Positions 25,422 through 35,496 of a DNA stretch of 62,640 nucleotides are shown piece by piece. Source of the stretch: Eubacterium sp. Lineage in GTDB: Bacteria > Bacillota > Clostridia > Lachnospirales > Lachnospiraceae. The notes below the pieces were generated by a model that was not told where the DNA came from, made no database searches, and saw nothing but the letters and a program-made list of their open reading frames with translations. A program made the position numbers and the translations under genes. The stretch is taken from assembly GCA_017459945.1 (NCBI GenBank), contig JAFUBZ010000049.1, positions 1 through 62,640 of the forward strand. Direction: 5' to 3'. Position 1 is the stretch's first letter. Each line of letters opens with the position of its first letter.

Positions 25422-26699
25422 TTATCGAATCTCTTCCTTGCCACCCATGTAAGGACGAAGCGCTTCCGGGATCCGGATGCTGCCGTCTGCCTGCAGATTA
25501 TTCTCAAGGAATGCGATCAGCATACGCGGCGGTGCTACGACTGTATTATTTAAGGTATGCGCAAAGTATTTGCCGTCTTTTCCCTTAACACGGATCCGCA
25601 GACGTCTTGCCTGTGCGTCGCCAAGGTTCGAGCAGCTGCCGACTTCAAAGTATTTCTTCTGACGCGGAGACCATGCTTCTACATCAAGGGATTTCACCTT
25701 CAGGTCTGCCAGGTCACCGGAGCAGCACTCTAATGTACGGACCGGAATATCCAGTGTACGGAAGAAGTCTACCGTGTTTTTCCAGAGCTGATCATACCAG
25801 TACGGAGAATCCTCCGGCTTACATACAACAACCATCTCCTGCTTTTCAAACTGATGGATTCTGTAAACACCACGCTCTTCGATACCGTGTGCTCCTTTTT
25901 CCTTACGGAAGCACGGAGAATAGCTTGTAAGTGTTCTCGGAAGGGAATCCTCTTCCAGCATCTGATCGATAAAGCTTCCTATCATGGAGTGTTCGGATGT
26001 ACCGATCAGGTAGAGGTCTTCTCCTTCGATCTTATACATCATCGCATCCATTTCCTCAAAGCTCATAACGCCGGAAACAACAGCGCTGCGGATCATGTAC
26101 GGCGGAATGCAATAAGTAAATCCGCGATCGATCATAAAGTCTCTTGCATAGGACAGAACTGCGGAATGCAGTCTTGCGATGTCTCCCTGCAGGTAATAGA
26201 AGCCGTTTCCTGCTACTCTGCCGGCTGCTTCCAGATCGATCCCAGCAAATTTTGCCATGATCTCTGTATGATACGGCACTTCAAAATCCGGTACAACCGG
26301 CTCGCCAAAGCGCTCGATCTCAACATTTTCACTGTCATCCTTACCAATCGGAACGGACGGGTCAATGATATTCGGGATGCGCATCATCCGGCTCTTGATC
26401 TCCTCCTGGAGCGGGCCTTCCTGTGCCTCGAGTTCCTCAAGGCGGGCTGCAAATTCCGCAACTTTTTTCTTTACTTCCTCTGCCTCTTCTTTTTTGCCCT
26501 GTTTCATCAGCGCACCGATCTGCTTTGAGATCTGATTTCTTTCGGCACGAAGTGCGTCCGCCTCCTGCTGAGTAGCACGAGCTTTCTTATCCAGCTCGAC
26601 CACCTCATCAACAAGCGGAAGCTTTGCATCCTGGAATTTCTTTTTGATGTTCTCTTTTACGAGATCCGGATTTTCTCTGATCAGCTTTATGTCTATCAT
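25422..26699 (-). CDS. serS: Serine--tRNA ligase
   Basis: 425 aa. The N-terminal coiled-coil arm (about 25-105, rich in Lys and Glu) grips tRNA-Ser. The catalytic core has TSEHSM and the motif 2 segment FRKEKGAHG. Motif 3 reads NNTVVAPPRMLIAFLEN rather than the common GxxLAxGRTLVAILEN; the arginine is kept. AGGAGG lies 6 nt before the ATG at 26699; an ATG six codons upstream would lie ahead of that site. It follows glyA by 67 bp, with a hairpin between. Confidence 0.96.
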   Translation of the reverse strand: MIDIKLIRENPDLVKENIKKKFQDAKLPLVDEVVELDKKARATQQEADALRAERNQISKQIGALMKQGKKEEAEEVKKKVAEFAARLEELEAQEGPLQEEIKSRMMRIPNIIDPSVPIGKDDSENVEIERFGEPVVPDFEVPYHTEIMAKFAGIDLEAAGRVAGNGFYYLQGDIARLHSAVLSYARDFMIDRGFTYCIPPYMIRSAVVSGVMSFEEMDAMMYKIEGEDLYLIGTSEHSMIGSFIDQMLEEDSLPRTLTSYSPCFRKEKGAHGIEERGVYRIHQFEKQEMVVVCKPEDSPYWYDQLWKNTVDFFRTLDIPVRTLECCSGDLADLKVKSLDVEAWSPRQKKYFEVGSCSNLGDAQARRLRIRVKGKDGKYFAHTLNNTVVAPPRMLIAFLENNLQADGSIRIPEALRPYMGGKEEIR

Positions 26700-26723
26700 G
26701 TCATCCTCCTCTATCATAAACCA

Positions 26724-26758
26724 ACACTCCCGAAACCGGATCAGGGTTTCGAGAGTGT
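26724..26758 (-). terminator. Hairpin between glyA and serS
   Basis: 14-bp arms containing CTCGAAACC and GGTTTCGGG pair with one mismatch, 8 bp after the glyA stop. The following T run is short, so it may be a partial terminator that lowers serS readthrough. Confidence 0.6.
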
Positions 26759-26766
26759 ATTGTCCA

Positions 26767-28011
26767 TTAGATCAGCGGGTACTTATCGGTCAGTTCTTTT
26801 ACGATCGCACGGGCTTTCTCTACGCCTGCTTCACCTTCTAAGATCACGATTGAAATTGCCTCTGCAACACGATCCATATCGTCTTCCTTCAAGCCACGGG
26901 TCGTCGCTGCCGGTGTTCCCAGACGGATACCACTGGTGACAAACGGAGATCTCGGTTCGTTCGGGATCGTATTCTTGTTTGCAGTAATATGTGCATCATC
27001 AAGAAGCTTCTCTACTTCTTTTCCGGTCTTATCAAGCGTTGTCAGATCAACCAGCATCAGATGGTTGTCTGTACCACCGGAAACCAGCGGGATACCGCGG
27101 CTCATCAGGCCTTTTGCCAGCGCCTGGGCATTGTCTACAACCTGCTGCTGATATGCTTTATACTCGTCCGTCATCGCTTCTTTCAGGCAAACTGCTTTTG
27201 CTGCGATCACATGCATCAGTGGGCCGCCCTGCACACCCGGGAAGACAGCTTTGTTAAAGTTGAAATTATTCTTCTCCATGGATGCCTTAGAAACAAGGAT
27301 CATGCCGCCACGCGGGCCTCTGAGCGTCTTATGTGTTGTCGTAGTAACAACATCTGCATAATAGATCGGGTTCGGGAAAACGCCTGCCGCGACCAGGCCT
27401 GCAACATGTGCCATATCTACCATCAGATATGCACCTACTTTGTCAGCGATCTCACGGAAACGTTTCCAGTCAACGGTACGCGGATATGCACTTGCGCCTG
27501 CAATGATCAGCTTCGGCTTGCACTCCATCGCGATGCGCTCTACTTCATCATTGTCGATGTTTCCGTCAGCGCCAACACCGTAAGGAACGATATTAAAATA
27601 CTTTCCGGAGAAGTTAACCGGACTTCCATGTGTCAGATGTCCGCCATCGCTTAAGTTCATACCCATCACGGTATCGCCCGGCTCAAGGAGCGCAAACTGC
27701 ACTGCCATGTTTGCCTGTGCGCCGGAATGCGGCTGTACATTGACATACTCTGCGTCAAAAATCTTTTTGGCGCGCTCAATCGCAAGCTGTTCAACAACAT
27801 CAACGCACTGGCATCCGCCGTAATACCGTTTGCCCGGATATCCTTCTGCATATTTGTTTGTTAAAACGCTTCCCTGTGCCTGCATCACTGCTTCAGACAC
27901 CCAGTTTTCAGATGCAATCAGCTCAATATGCTCATTCTGTCTCTTTAATTCACTGTCAATAGCTGCTGCGACCTCAGGATCTGTAAGTCTTAATTCTTCC
28001 ATCGCGTGCAT
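26767..28011 (-). CDS. glyA: Serine hydroxymethyltransferase
   Basis: 414 aa. The PLP lysine is in [32 protein letters not shown] and the C-terminal GIRLGTPA are all typical. It converts serine and tetrahydrofolate to glycine and methylene-THF. The ATG at 28011 follows AGAGGGGG; a start 21 codons upstream would add a non-conserved tail. The neighbours, serS downstream and secDF 40 bp upstream on the same strand, suggest possible readthrough. Confidence 0.97.
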   Translation of the reverse strand: MHAMEELRLTDPEVAAAIDSELKRQNEHIELIASENWVSEAVMQAQGSVLTNKYAEGYPGKRYYGGCQCVDVVEQLAIERAKKIFDAEYVNVQPHSGAQANMAVQFALLEPGDTVMGMNLSDGGHLTHGSPVNFSGKYFNIVPYGVGADGNIDNDEVERIAMECKPKLIIAGASAYPRTVDWKRFREIADKVGAYLMVDMAHVAGLVAAGVFPNPIYYADVVTTTTHKTLRGPRGGMILVSKASMEKNNFNFNKAVFPGVQGGPLMHVIAAKAVCLKEAMTDEYKAYQQQVVDNAQALAKGLMSRGIPLVSGGTDNHLMLVDLTTLDKTGKEVEKLLDDAHITANKNTIPNEPRSPFVTSGIRLGTPAATTRGLKEDDMDRVAEAISIVILEGEAGVEKARAIVKELTDKYPLI

Positions 28012-28051
28012 ATGTTTCCCCCTCTTAAAAACCTGGTTTGTGGTACTGTTA

Positions 28052-30331
28052 TTATACGATGATCTTGTCATCATGTTCTTTTTGCTTATTGCGTTTTTTC
28101 TTTTTCTTCTTACCTGCGTCTGCGCCGTAGGTTACCTTGCTTGCTCTCGCATTGGCGATTTCATAGCGTTTCTTGTTCTTTTCTTTTCCGATCTTCGTCC
28201 GGAATACATACCAGAGTGAACCGGTTACAAGTACGGATGAATAACAACCGGCGATGATACCTGCGATCAACGGACCGGAGAATTCACGGATCGACGAAAC
28301 ACCCAGGACGAACAGACATACCAGTGTGATCAGCGACGTGATATTTGTATTGATGGATCGTGACAGAGTCTCCGTAATACTTGTGTTAACAATATTCTTG
28401 TAATCCTCGTCCGAACCAATGCTCTCTGTTTGTATGTGCTCCCGGACTCGGTCAAACATGACAATGGTCGAGTTGATCGAGTATCCGACAATGGTCAGCA
28501 TACATGCGATAAACGTCGTTCCGACTGATGTCCATGACAGTGAGTAGAACACCAGAAGAATCAGTACGTCGTGTACCAGTGCCAGAACCGCCGCGCCTGC
28601 GAAGCGCAGATCCTTAAACCGGAACCAGATGTAGATCAACATACAGATCGTCGCAATAATGACTGCACGGATCGCATCTGAACGCATCTCGGAACTGATG
28701 GTCGAGCTGATATTTTCGTAAGTAATGTCTTCCTCAGCCACGCCGTAATTTGACATCATCACTTCATTGAATTCCTGACGCTCATCCAGACTCAGGGTAC
28801 GTGTCTTAAACTGTACCGTTGTGCTGTCTTCAACCTTATTTGCCTGAACATTACCGTCGCCTGTGATCTCTTCGATCTGCGGAACGATCATATCATCGAT
28901 CTCTTCCAGCGTGTAATCTGTGTCAAACGTTACATTGCTTGAAGTACCGCCCATGAACTCAAGGCTGAAGTTCAGCGGGTTGCCCTTGTTGGAATTATGG
29001 ACACCCATGCCTGCAAGTCCGATCACGATCAGGCAGATCGGGATCAGGAAGAATACCAGACGTCTCTTGACGATATCCATCGTCCTGCGCTGCTTCTTCA
29101 CGCCGTAGAACTTAAGATCTTTGAAACCAATCGCATGCAGTGAACGCAGGATCCAGCGTGTGATCACAAGTGCCGTAAACATCGATACCGCTACACCGAT
29201 TGCCAGTGTTGCCGCAAAACCGCGGATCGGGCCGGTACCAAAGATACCCAGAACTGCTGCTGCGATCAATGTCGTGATATTACTGTCGACAATGGCTGAT
29301 AATGCCTTTTTAAAACCAGTCTTGATCGCATTTTCAGGCGTTTGTCCAGCCGCCGTCTCCTCCCGGATACGGGCGAAAATGACGACGTTCGCATCGACGG
29401 CCATACCAATTGATAGAATGATACCCGCGATACCCGGCAACGTCAGTGTAATATCATACAGGTGTAACAACGATACAATGATGCCGGAATAGATCAACAA
29501 TGCAAGCGCTGCTGCAAGACCCGGAATCCAGTAAATGAAGATCATAAACGCCATAACGATCAGGACACCGATCGCTGCGGCTTTGATACTTGTCGAAATC
29601 GCATCTGTTCCCAGCTGAGCGCCTACCACCTTAGACTCCAGTTCCTTAAGCGGAAGGGAAAGGGAACCGATACGGATTGAAGAAGCCAGTTCATTGGCCT
29701 CATCCAGGCTGCTCATACCGTTGATCACACATTTGCCATCTGTGATCGCTGTCTGCACAACCGGTGCGCTGATGACTTCATCATCATAAACGATCGCGAT
29801 CTGATTGCCGACATTCTCACTTGTAGCTGTCGCCCATTTTTCAATTGCATCGTTGTTCAATGTCAGCTCAACAACATACTCACGTGCTCCGGTGGTCTGG
29901 TCTTCCTGCTGTGCGCCCTGCGCATCCGCAACATCATTACCGTTTAATACAACGGTTCCATCCATTAACATAAAGGAAAGGCTTCCCGGAGAACCGAGTT
30001 CTTCCAGGATCTCAGTTGCATTGGAAACACCCGGGATCTCAACGGTGATACGGTCATCGCCCACCTGATAAACCTGTGCCTCTGTACTATACCCTTCTAC
30101 ACGCTTCTGCAGCTTATAGATGGTATCATCCATATCTTCCTTGGACGGATCGCCGTCTGCATCTACCTGATATGTGATGCTGACACCGCCGGCCAGATCC
30201 AGACCCAGCTTAACGCCTTCTTCACGGTCTTTGTGCATCGTTCCTCTCAGAACCCCAAAGGAGAAATATCCCAATGCGACAATGATCGCCAGGAATATTA
30301 CCAAAAGGATGGCACCTGTTCTCTTTTTCAT
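28052..30331 (-). CDS. secDF: Fused SecD-SecF protein-export subunit
   Basis: 759 aa. The SecD half (about 1-410) has an N-terminal helix, the periplasmic domain and five further helices with the [14 protein letters not shown] motif. The SecF half (about 420-720) repeats the pattern with [12 protein letters not shown]. The complex uses the proton gradient to finish protein export. A Lys-rich C-terminal tail ([13 protein letters not shown]) faces the cytoplasm. Its ATG lies 5 nt beyond the scfB stop, and its ribosome binding site GAGGAG lies inside scfB, so the two are translationally linked. Confidence 0.96.
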   Translation of the reverse strand: MKKRTGAILLVIFLAIIVALGYFSFGVLRGTMHKDREEGVKLGLDLAGGVSITYQVDADGDPSKEDMDDTIYKLQKRVEGYSTEAQVYQVGDDRITVEIPGVSNATEILEELGSPGSLSFMLMDGTVVLNGNDVADAQGAQQEDQTTGAREYVVELTLNNDAIEKWATATSENVGNQIAIVYDDEVISAPVVQTAITDGKCVINGMSSLDEANELASSIRIGSLSLPLKELESKVVGAQLGTDAISTSIKAAAIGVLIVMAFMIFIYWIPGLAAALALLIYSGIIVSLLHLYDITLTLPGIAGIILSIGMAVDANVVIFARIREETAAGQTPENAIKTGFKKALSAIVDSNITTLIAAAVLGIFGTGPIRGFAATLAIGVAVSMFTALVITRWILRSLHAIGFKDLKFYGVKKQRRTMDIVKRRLVFFLIPICLIVIGLAGMGVHNSNKGNPLNFSLEFMGGTSSNVTFDTDYTLEEIDDMIVPQIEEITGDGNVQANKVEDSTTVQFKTRTLSLDERQEFNEVMMSNYGVAEEDITYENISSTISSEMRSDAIRAVIIATICMLIYIWFRFKDLRFAGAAVLALVHDVLILLVFYSLSWTSVGTTFIACMLTIVGYSINSTIVMFDRVREHIQTESIGSDEDYKNIVNTSITETLSRSINTNITSLITLVCLFVLGVSSIREFSGPLIAGIIAGCYSSVLVTGSLWYVFRTKIGKEKNKKRYEIANARASKVTYGADAGKKKKKKRNKQKEHDDKIIV

Positions 30332-30335
30332 ACTC

Positions 30336-31706
30336 TTAACACTCCTCTTGCGCCATTGCGTCAGCGACCTTTAACATGATCGCGCACTCGACGCGCTTTT
30401 TCTGCAGCTCACATCCAAGCTCATATGTTCCGCTAATCGTTCCGTGGAAGTTCCACGAATTCGCCGCACAGCCTCCGCTGCAGTAAAACCGTGCGAAACA
30501 ATCTTTACAGTCTTCCTTCGCATAGACATTCAGTGCCTTGAACTCACCAACCAGGTCAGTCCGTTTCACACCCTCAAAAACATTGCCCATGCAAAATGCC
30601 TCGTTGCCGACAAACTGATGACACGGATACAGATCTCCCCACGGCGTCACCGCCAGATACTCTGTGCCCGAACCGCAGCCCGACAGTCGCTTTGCCACAC
30701 ATGGCCCGCCTTCCAGATCGATCATAAAATGGAAGAAGTTAAATCCTTTTCCATCTTTTTTTCTCCTGATCATCTCATCTGCCAGGCGGTCATACTCACT
30801 AAGAAGCTTTGGCAGATCTTCCTGCGTCAATGCATAATCACATGACGGCTCTGCCACGACCGGTTCCACTGAAATCTGATCAAACCCCTGGTCTGCCAGA
30901 TGAAGCACGTCCTCTGCAAAATCCGGATTAAAATGCGTATATGTGCCGCGCACATAATAGCTTTTTTCTCCTCTGCTTTTTGCAAACTTCTGAAACTTCG
31001 GCAGAATCAGATCATAGCTTCCCTTGCCGTTTCTGGTCGGACGCATTTTGTCATTGACTTCCTTTCGTCCGTCAATGCTCAAAACCACGTTTGACATCTC
31101 ACGATTACAGAATTCCTCAATCTCGTCATTTAAGAGAACGCCGTTTGTTGTCAGAGTGAATCGGAAGTTCTTATCATGTGTCTTTTCCAGCTCTCTTCCG
31201 TAATGAACCAGTTCCTTTACAACCTCCCAGTTCATCGTCGGTTCCCCGCCGAAAAAGTCCACTTCCAGATTTCGTCTGCCGCCGGAATTTTCCACCAGAA
31301 ATTCCAGTGCCTTCTTTCCGACTTCCAATGACATCAGTTCCCGATGTCCGCCATGATACTCTCCCTCTTCCGCAAAGCAATATTTGCATGCAAGGTTACA
31401 GTCATGCGCGATATGCAGACACAACGCCTTAACAACCGTCGGACGATCTGAAAATGAATCGATATACGGTTCATAGTCATCTTCCGTAAACAGCGTCTTT
31501 TCTTCAATCAGCTGACGGATCTCCGCCAGACTCTCACGGATCTCATCCTGTGCATATTTTTCGGACAGAAGCCTGCAGATCTCATCTTCTGTTTTTGTCT
31601 GATACAACGGCAGGATCTCATATGTGATATCATCTGTCACATGTACCGATCCGCTGTTGATATCCATCACGATATTGTAACCGTGACTCTGATATTGATG
31701 GATCAA
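30336..31706 (-). CDS. scfB: Thioether-forming SCIFF peptide maturase, radical SAM/SPASM
   Basis: 456 aa. The radical SAM cluster motif CNLACKYCFAEEG (C-x3-C-x2-C) is near residue 104. A C-terminal SPASM/twitch region has CGSGTEYLAVTPWG, then CHQF and a cluster of cysteines ending CSGGC. It installs a thioether crosslink in the SCIFF peptide ScfA. The TTG at 31706, with AGGAGGGG upstream, is taken as the start because the resulting MIHQYQSHGYNIVMDINSG N-terminus is family-typical. It follows scfA across a hairpin. Confidence 0.96.
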   Translation of the reverse strand: MIHQYQSHGYNIVMDINSGSVHVTDDITYEILPLYQTKTEDEICRLLSEKYAQDEIRESLAEIRQLIEEKTLFTEDDYEPYIDSFSDRPTVVKALCLHIAHDCNLACKYCFAEEGEYHGGHRELMSLEVGKKALEFLVENSGGRRNLEVDFFGGEPTMNWEVVKELVHYGRELEKTHDKNFRFTLTTNGVLLNDEIEEFCNREMSNVVLSIDGRKEVNDKMRPTRNGKGSYDLILPKFQKFAKSRGEKSYYVRGTYTHFNPDFAEDVLHLADQGFDQISVEPVVAEPSCDYALTQEDLPKLLSEYDRLADEMIRRKKDGKGFNFFHFMIDLEGGPCVAKRLSGCGSGTEYLAVTPWGDLYPCHQFVGNEAFCMGNVFEGVKRTDLVGEFKALNVYAKEDCKDCFARFYCSGGCAANSWNFHGTISGTYELGCELQKKRVECAIMLKVADAMAQEEC

Positions 31707-31731
31707 ATGCTCCCCTCCTGCATAAACATGT

Positions 31732-31758
31732 AAAAGACCGCATGCCTGGCATACGGCC
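31732..31758 (-). terminator. Attenuating hairpin between scfA and scfB
   Basis: A 10-bp stem (GGCCGTATGC / GCATGCGGTC, two G-U pairs) with a 3-nt loop, followed by TTTT on the minus strand. Partial termination here would yield more precursor peptide than maturase. Confidence 0.75.
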
Positions 31759-31789
31759 TAACACAAAACCCCATTACGTTGCTAAAAAA

Positions 31790-31933
31790 TTACTTTTTCT
31801 GCTCGCAGCTCTGGTTTCCTACTGTGCAGGAAGTCTTGCATGCGGACTGGCAGGAAGTCTGGCACTCACCGCATCCGCCTTTTTTTACGGACTGCTGCAG
31901 ATTTCTGGTGCTTAATGTCTTGATGTGTTTCAT
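31790..31933 (-). CDS. scfA: SCIFF ribosomal peptide precursor (six cysteines in forty-five residues)
   Basis: 47 aa. The N-terminus MKHIKTLSTRNLQQ is the conserved leader. Six cysteines lie at 21, 24, 28, 32, 36 and 43, the SCIFF hallmark. It is a substrate of ScfB, which joins one cysteine to the alpha carbon of a nearby residue; the biological role is unknown. AAAGGAG lies upstream of the ATG. The promoter has an extended -10 (TATGCTATACT, -10 at 31996-32001) with a weak -35. It is a near-universal Clostridia marker. Confidence 0.97.
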   Translation of the reverse strand: MKHIKTLSTRNLQQSVKKGGCGECQTSCQSACKTSCTVGNQSCEQKK

Positions 31934-32022
31934 CTCGTACGCACTCCTTTCCTATAATTTATCCCATTTTGAGAATATGTGCTCATACATTGACGAGTAT
32001 AGCATACTCTCCTTCGGAAAGG

Positions 32023-32048
32023 AAGAGTTTTCTCGATAGAAAACTCTT
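32023..32048. promoter_or_regulatory. 11-bp inverted repeat between scfA and the CorC gene
   Basis: AAGAGTTTTCT and AGAAAACTCTT form a perfect stem with a CGAT loop. It lies about 21 bp upstream of the scfA -10, overlapping the -35 region, and is a candidate operator. Confidence 0.45.
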
Positions 32049-32075
32049 GAAAAAATTGCCGCATTCCCGTCAAAC

Positions 32076-32104
32076 TTGCCAAACGGGTAAAGATTCGATA
32101 TATT
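32076..32104 (+). promoter_or_regulatory. Promoter of the CorC-type gene, placed for a leaderless transcript
   Basis: -35 TTGCCA (32076-32081), a 17-bp spacer, -10 TATATT (32099-32104), six bases, ATG. No ribosome binding site fits between. Confidence 0.65.
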
Positions 32105-32110
32105 ACTCTC

Positions 32111-33358
32111 ATGAACTCTGAAATCATAATTAAAATAATCATATTGATCATACTGATCGCTTTGTCCGCATTCTTTTCTTCATCGGAAACGGCACTGATG
32201 ACTGTCAGTGAGATCCGGATGCGTGCGTTGGTTGAGGAAGGAAACAAACGGGCCGCACGGGTTCTGAAGCTGAAGGAACAGCCTTCCCGTATGCTCTCGG
32301 CGATCCTGATCGGCAATAATATCGCAAATCTGTTCGCATCCTCTCTGACGACATCCATCATACTTGCGTTGGTCGGAAGCCGGGGCGTCGCGATCGCAAC
32401 AGGTGTCCTGACACTCATTGTCCTGATCTTTGGCGAGATTACACCGAAAACCATGGCAACCCTTCGGGCGGAACGGCTTTCCATGCGCGTCTGCAATATC
32501 ATTTATGCTATCATGACTGTACTGACGCCGGTGATTTTTGTCATCAACCTGCTGGCAAGCGGCGTCCTGCGTATCCTGGGTGTGGATCCCTCTAAGAAAA
32601 AAGACGGCATGACCGAACAGGAGATCCGCACGGTCATGGATGTCGGACAGGAAAGCGGCGCGATCGAAGAAGAGGAAAAAGAGATCATCAACAACCTCTT
32701 TGATTTTGGCGATGACCAGGCCAGCGAGATCATGATCCCGCGTATTGACATGACGATGTTTGACATCGATGCGACACTTGAAGAAGTCCTTTCGGTCTTC
32801 CGTGAAGAAAAACACACCCGCTTCCCGATCTATGAAGATTCCACCGACCATGTCATCGGCATTCTGAATATCAAAGATCTGTTGCTAAAGGATTTTGACC
32901 AGTTTTCCCTGCGGGAAGTCATGCGGGAACCGTTTTTCACGTATGAATCGAAAAACAACGCCGAACTGTTTATGGAAATGCGCGAGGCGCGCGTCGGCAT
33001 AGCGATCGTACTTGACGAATACGGTGCCTGTGCCGGCATGGTCACCTTAGAGGATCTGCTCGAAGAGATCGTCGGCGAGATCCAGGACGAATACGACACA
33101 GATGAAGAAGCGCCCTGGACACAGATTTCCGAAAAGGAATATCTGGTAGATGCTTCCTATAATCTCGAAGACTTCTGCCATGATTTTGATCTTTCTCTCG
33201 TCTCTGAGGATTATGATTCCCTTGGCGGATACCTGATTGGGTTAACCGACCGGATCCCAGAGGAAGGGGAAACCTTCATTGAAGAAGATGGCACGATCTT
33301 TAAAGTGCACGCAAAAGACGGAAACCGGCTTGAAAAAATCTACGTAAAAATGCCCTAG
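32111..33358 (+). CDS. CNNM/CorC-family (hemolysin-like) membrane protein
   Basis: 415 aa. An N-terminal DUF21 domain with about four membrane helices (1-185), a CBS-domain pair (about 200-320, with MIPRIDMTMFDI and FPIYEDSTDHVIGILNIKDL) and a C-terminal CorC_HlyC domain (about 330-412). The family is linked to Mg2+ or Co2+ export and CBS-mediated nucleotide sensing. The ATG lies six bases beyond a -10 with no Shine-Dalgarno site. It has its own terminator. Confidence 0.92.
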   Translation: MNSEIIIKIIILIILIALSAFFSSSETALMTVSEIRMRALVEEGNKRAARVLKLKEQPSRMLSAILIGNNIANLFASSLTTSIILALVGSRGVAIATGVLTLIVLIFGEITPKTMATLRAERLSMRVCNIIYAIMTVLTPVIFVINLLASGVLRILGVDPSKKKDGMTEQEIRTVMDVGQESGAIEEEEKEIINNLFDFGDDQASEIMIPRIDMTMFDIDATLEEVLSVFREEKHTRFPIYEDSTDHVIGILNIKDLLLKDFDQFSLREVMREPFFTYESKNNAELFMEMREARVGIAIVLDEYGACAGMVTLEDLLEEIVGEIQDEYDTDEEAPWTQISEKEYLVDASYNLEDFCHDFDLSLVSEDYDSLGGYLIGLTDRIPEEGETFIEEDGTIFKVHAKDGNRLEKIYVKMP

Positions 33359-33379
33359 GGTTTGACCCCGGGGCATTTT
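33347..33379 (+). terminator. Terminator of the CorC-type gene
   Basis: Arms AAAATGCCC and GGGCATTTT around a 15-nt loop with CT-rich tail, overlapping the stop codon. Confidence 0.75.
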
Positions 33380-33463
33380 CTCTTTTACAGATATGTGTAT
33401 TTAAAGATGTGTATTTTATTCTGTCATCTTTAGCTCTGTGCTCTATCACAGAATCTCTTTCCT

Positions 33464-35374
33464 CTACAGTCTTTCCAGTTCTTCCAGCCACAGCCTCGAC
33501 GACGCATCAGACGGCATTCTTAAGTCTCCGCGCGGCGAAACCGCCACAGATCCAACCTTGGGTCCGTCAGGCAGGCAGGAACGCTTAAACTGTTGGCTGA
33601 AGAATCTGCGATAGAATGTTTTCAACCATTTCAAAATGGTCTCATCATCATACGCTCCGTCAAATGCGATCTTAGCAAGGCGGAGGATTTTTTTCGGCGA
33701 AAAACCAAACCGCAGCACCTGATACAGGAAGAAATCATGCAGCTCGTAAGGGCCGACGATATCTTCTGTCACCTGACTGATCTGGCCCTCTTTTGGCGGC
33801 AGCAGCTCCGGGCTGACCGGCGTATCCAGCACATCATTTAAAACCGCGGAAAGTTTTTCGTCTTCACAGGTATCCGCATAATACCGGATCAGGTGACGTA
33901 CGAGCGTCTTCGGGATCGATCCGTTCACGCCATACATCGACATATGGTCTCCGTTATAGGTCGCCCAGCCAAGCGCCAGCTCTGAGAGATCGCCGGTACC
34001 GATCACCATGCCGCCGCACTGATTTGCGACATCCATGAGGATCTGCGTCCGCTCTCTCGCCTGGGAATTTTCATATGTGACATCATGATTGTTGATATCA
34101 TGTCCGATGTCTTTAAAATGCCCTGTCACCGCATCGCGGATACTGATTTCACGGAACGTTGTCCCCAGTGCATAAATCATGGAAACAGCGTTGTCATAGG
34201 TGCGGTCTGTCGTACCAAATCCCGGCATTGTGATGGCCTGGATGCCTTCTCTTGGAAGCCCCAGGATGTCAAATGCGCGCACGGTTACTAAGAGTGCCAG
34301 CGTGGAATCCAGTCCACCGGAAATACCGATCACTGCTGTTGTTGCATTGGTATGTTCAAGACGTTTCACAAGTCCCATCGCCTGGATGTTTAAGATCTCA
34401 TCACAGCGCTCATTCCGGTCTGCTATGTTTTTGGGAACAAACGGTGACGGATCGATCGGACGGGTCAGCTCTGTTTCCTGTATCTCCAGATCAAACGGAA
34501 TCTCTTCATAGTATTCATCAGAATAGGAAAACGTCGTTTTCTGGATCCTGTCGTGCATCACACGTTCCAAATCAAGGTCTGTTATAATCGTTTCATTCGT
34601 AAAACGCTTTGCTTCTGCCAGGATCGAACCGTTTTCCGCGATCATGTTATGTGCGGCGTAGACGACATCCTGCGTGGATTCGCCAAGTCCCGCGCTTGCA
34701 TAAATATAACCACAGTAAAGCCGTCCTGACTGTCCACAGACCAGATCGCGTCTGTATCCTGCTTTCCCTGTGATCTCATCGCTCGCAGAAAGGTTTGCGA
34801 TCACCGTTGCTCCCGCCAGTGCATGACGGATGCTCGGCGGCGCAGGCACCCAGAGATCCTCACAGATCTCCGCTGCAATCTTCAGATCCGGCACCTGTGT
34901 GCAGGCAAACAACAGATTGGTTCCGATCGGCACAGTCACGCCTTCTTCCAATTCGATATCTTCCGGTTCTTCCATGCCTTCTGTGAAATACCGTTTCTCA
35001 TAAAACTCGTTGTAATTCGGGATGTTTTTCTTTGGCACCAGTCCCAAGACTTCTCCGCCGCTGACAGCCGCTGCAACATTATAAAGCTTTCCTCTGAAAA
35101 CAATCGGCAGTCCGACAAAGACGATCACAGGCAGCCCCATCGTATGCTTTGCGATATGCAACAGCTGCTTTTTCGCCTCATCAAGCAGGATCTTCTGAGA
35201 AAACAGATCTCCACAGGTATATCCTGTAATGCAGAGTTCCGGAAATACCAGAACCTGCACACCGTCTTCCGCTGCTTTTGTGATCATCTCGCGGATCTGG
35301 GCGCCGTTATATTTCGCGTCTGCCACGCGCACCTTTGGTGTCAATGCTGCCGCCTTGATAAAACCATCTTTCAT
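33464..35374 (-). CDS. nadE: Glutamine-dependent NAD+ synthase
   Basis: 636 aa. An N-terminal nitrilase-type glutaminase domain (about 1-290, with the nucleophile in EICEDLWVP) is fused to an ATP-pyrophosphatase domain (about 325-620, PP-loop ISGGLDSTLALL). It amidates nicotinic acid adenine dinucleotide using glutamine nitrogen. AAAGGAG precedes the ATG. It is monocistronic; its left neighbour converges. Confidence 0.95.
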   Translation of the reverse strand: MKDGFIKAAALTPKVRVADAKYNGAQIREMITKAAEDGVQVLVFPELCITGYTCGDLFSQKILLDEAKKQLLHIAKHTMGLPVIVFVGLPIVFRGKLYNVAAAVSGGEVLGLVPKKNIPNYNEFYEKRYFTEGMEEPEDIELEEGVTVPIGTNLLFACTQVPDLKIAAEICEDLWVPAPPSIRHALAGATVIANLSASDEITGKAGYRRDLVCGQSGRLYCGYIYASAGLGESTQDVVYAAHNMIAENGSILAEAKRFTNETIITDLDLERVMHDRIQKTTFSYSDEYYEEIPFDLEIQETELTRPIDPSPFVPKNIADRNERCDEILNIQAMGLVKRLEHTNATTAVIGISGGLDSTLALLVTVRAFDILGLPREGIQAITMPGFGTTDRTYDNAVSMIYALGTTFREISIRDAVTGHFKDIGHDINNHDVTYENSQARERTQILMDVANQCGGMVIGTGDLSELALGWATYNGDHMSMYGVNGSIPKTLVRHLIRYYADTCEDEKLSAVLNDVLDTPVSPELLPPKEGQISQVTEDIVGPYELHDFFLYQVLRFGFSPKKILRLAKIAFDGAYDDETILKWLKTFYRRFFSQQFKRSCLPDGPKVGSVAVSPRGDLRMPSDASSRLWLEELERL

Positions 35375-35496
35375 AATCGACCGTCTCCTTTTGCTTTGTT
35401 GTATTCTTACAACCCGTCATTTTATATTAGCACATTGAGTGATACATGTACGATTCTTTCTCTATGCCTGCTTTTTCTCTACGCCTGTTTTTTTAG

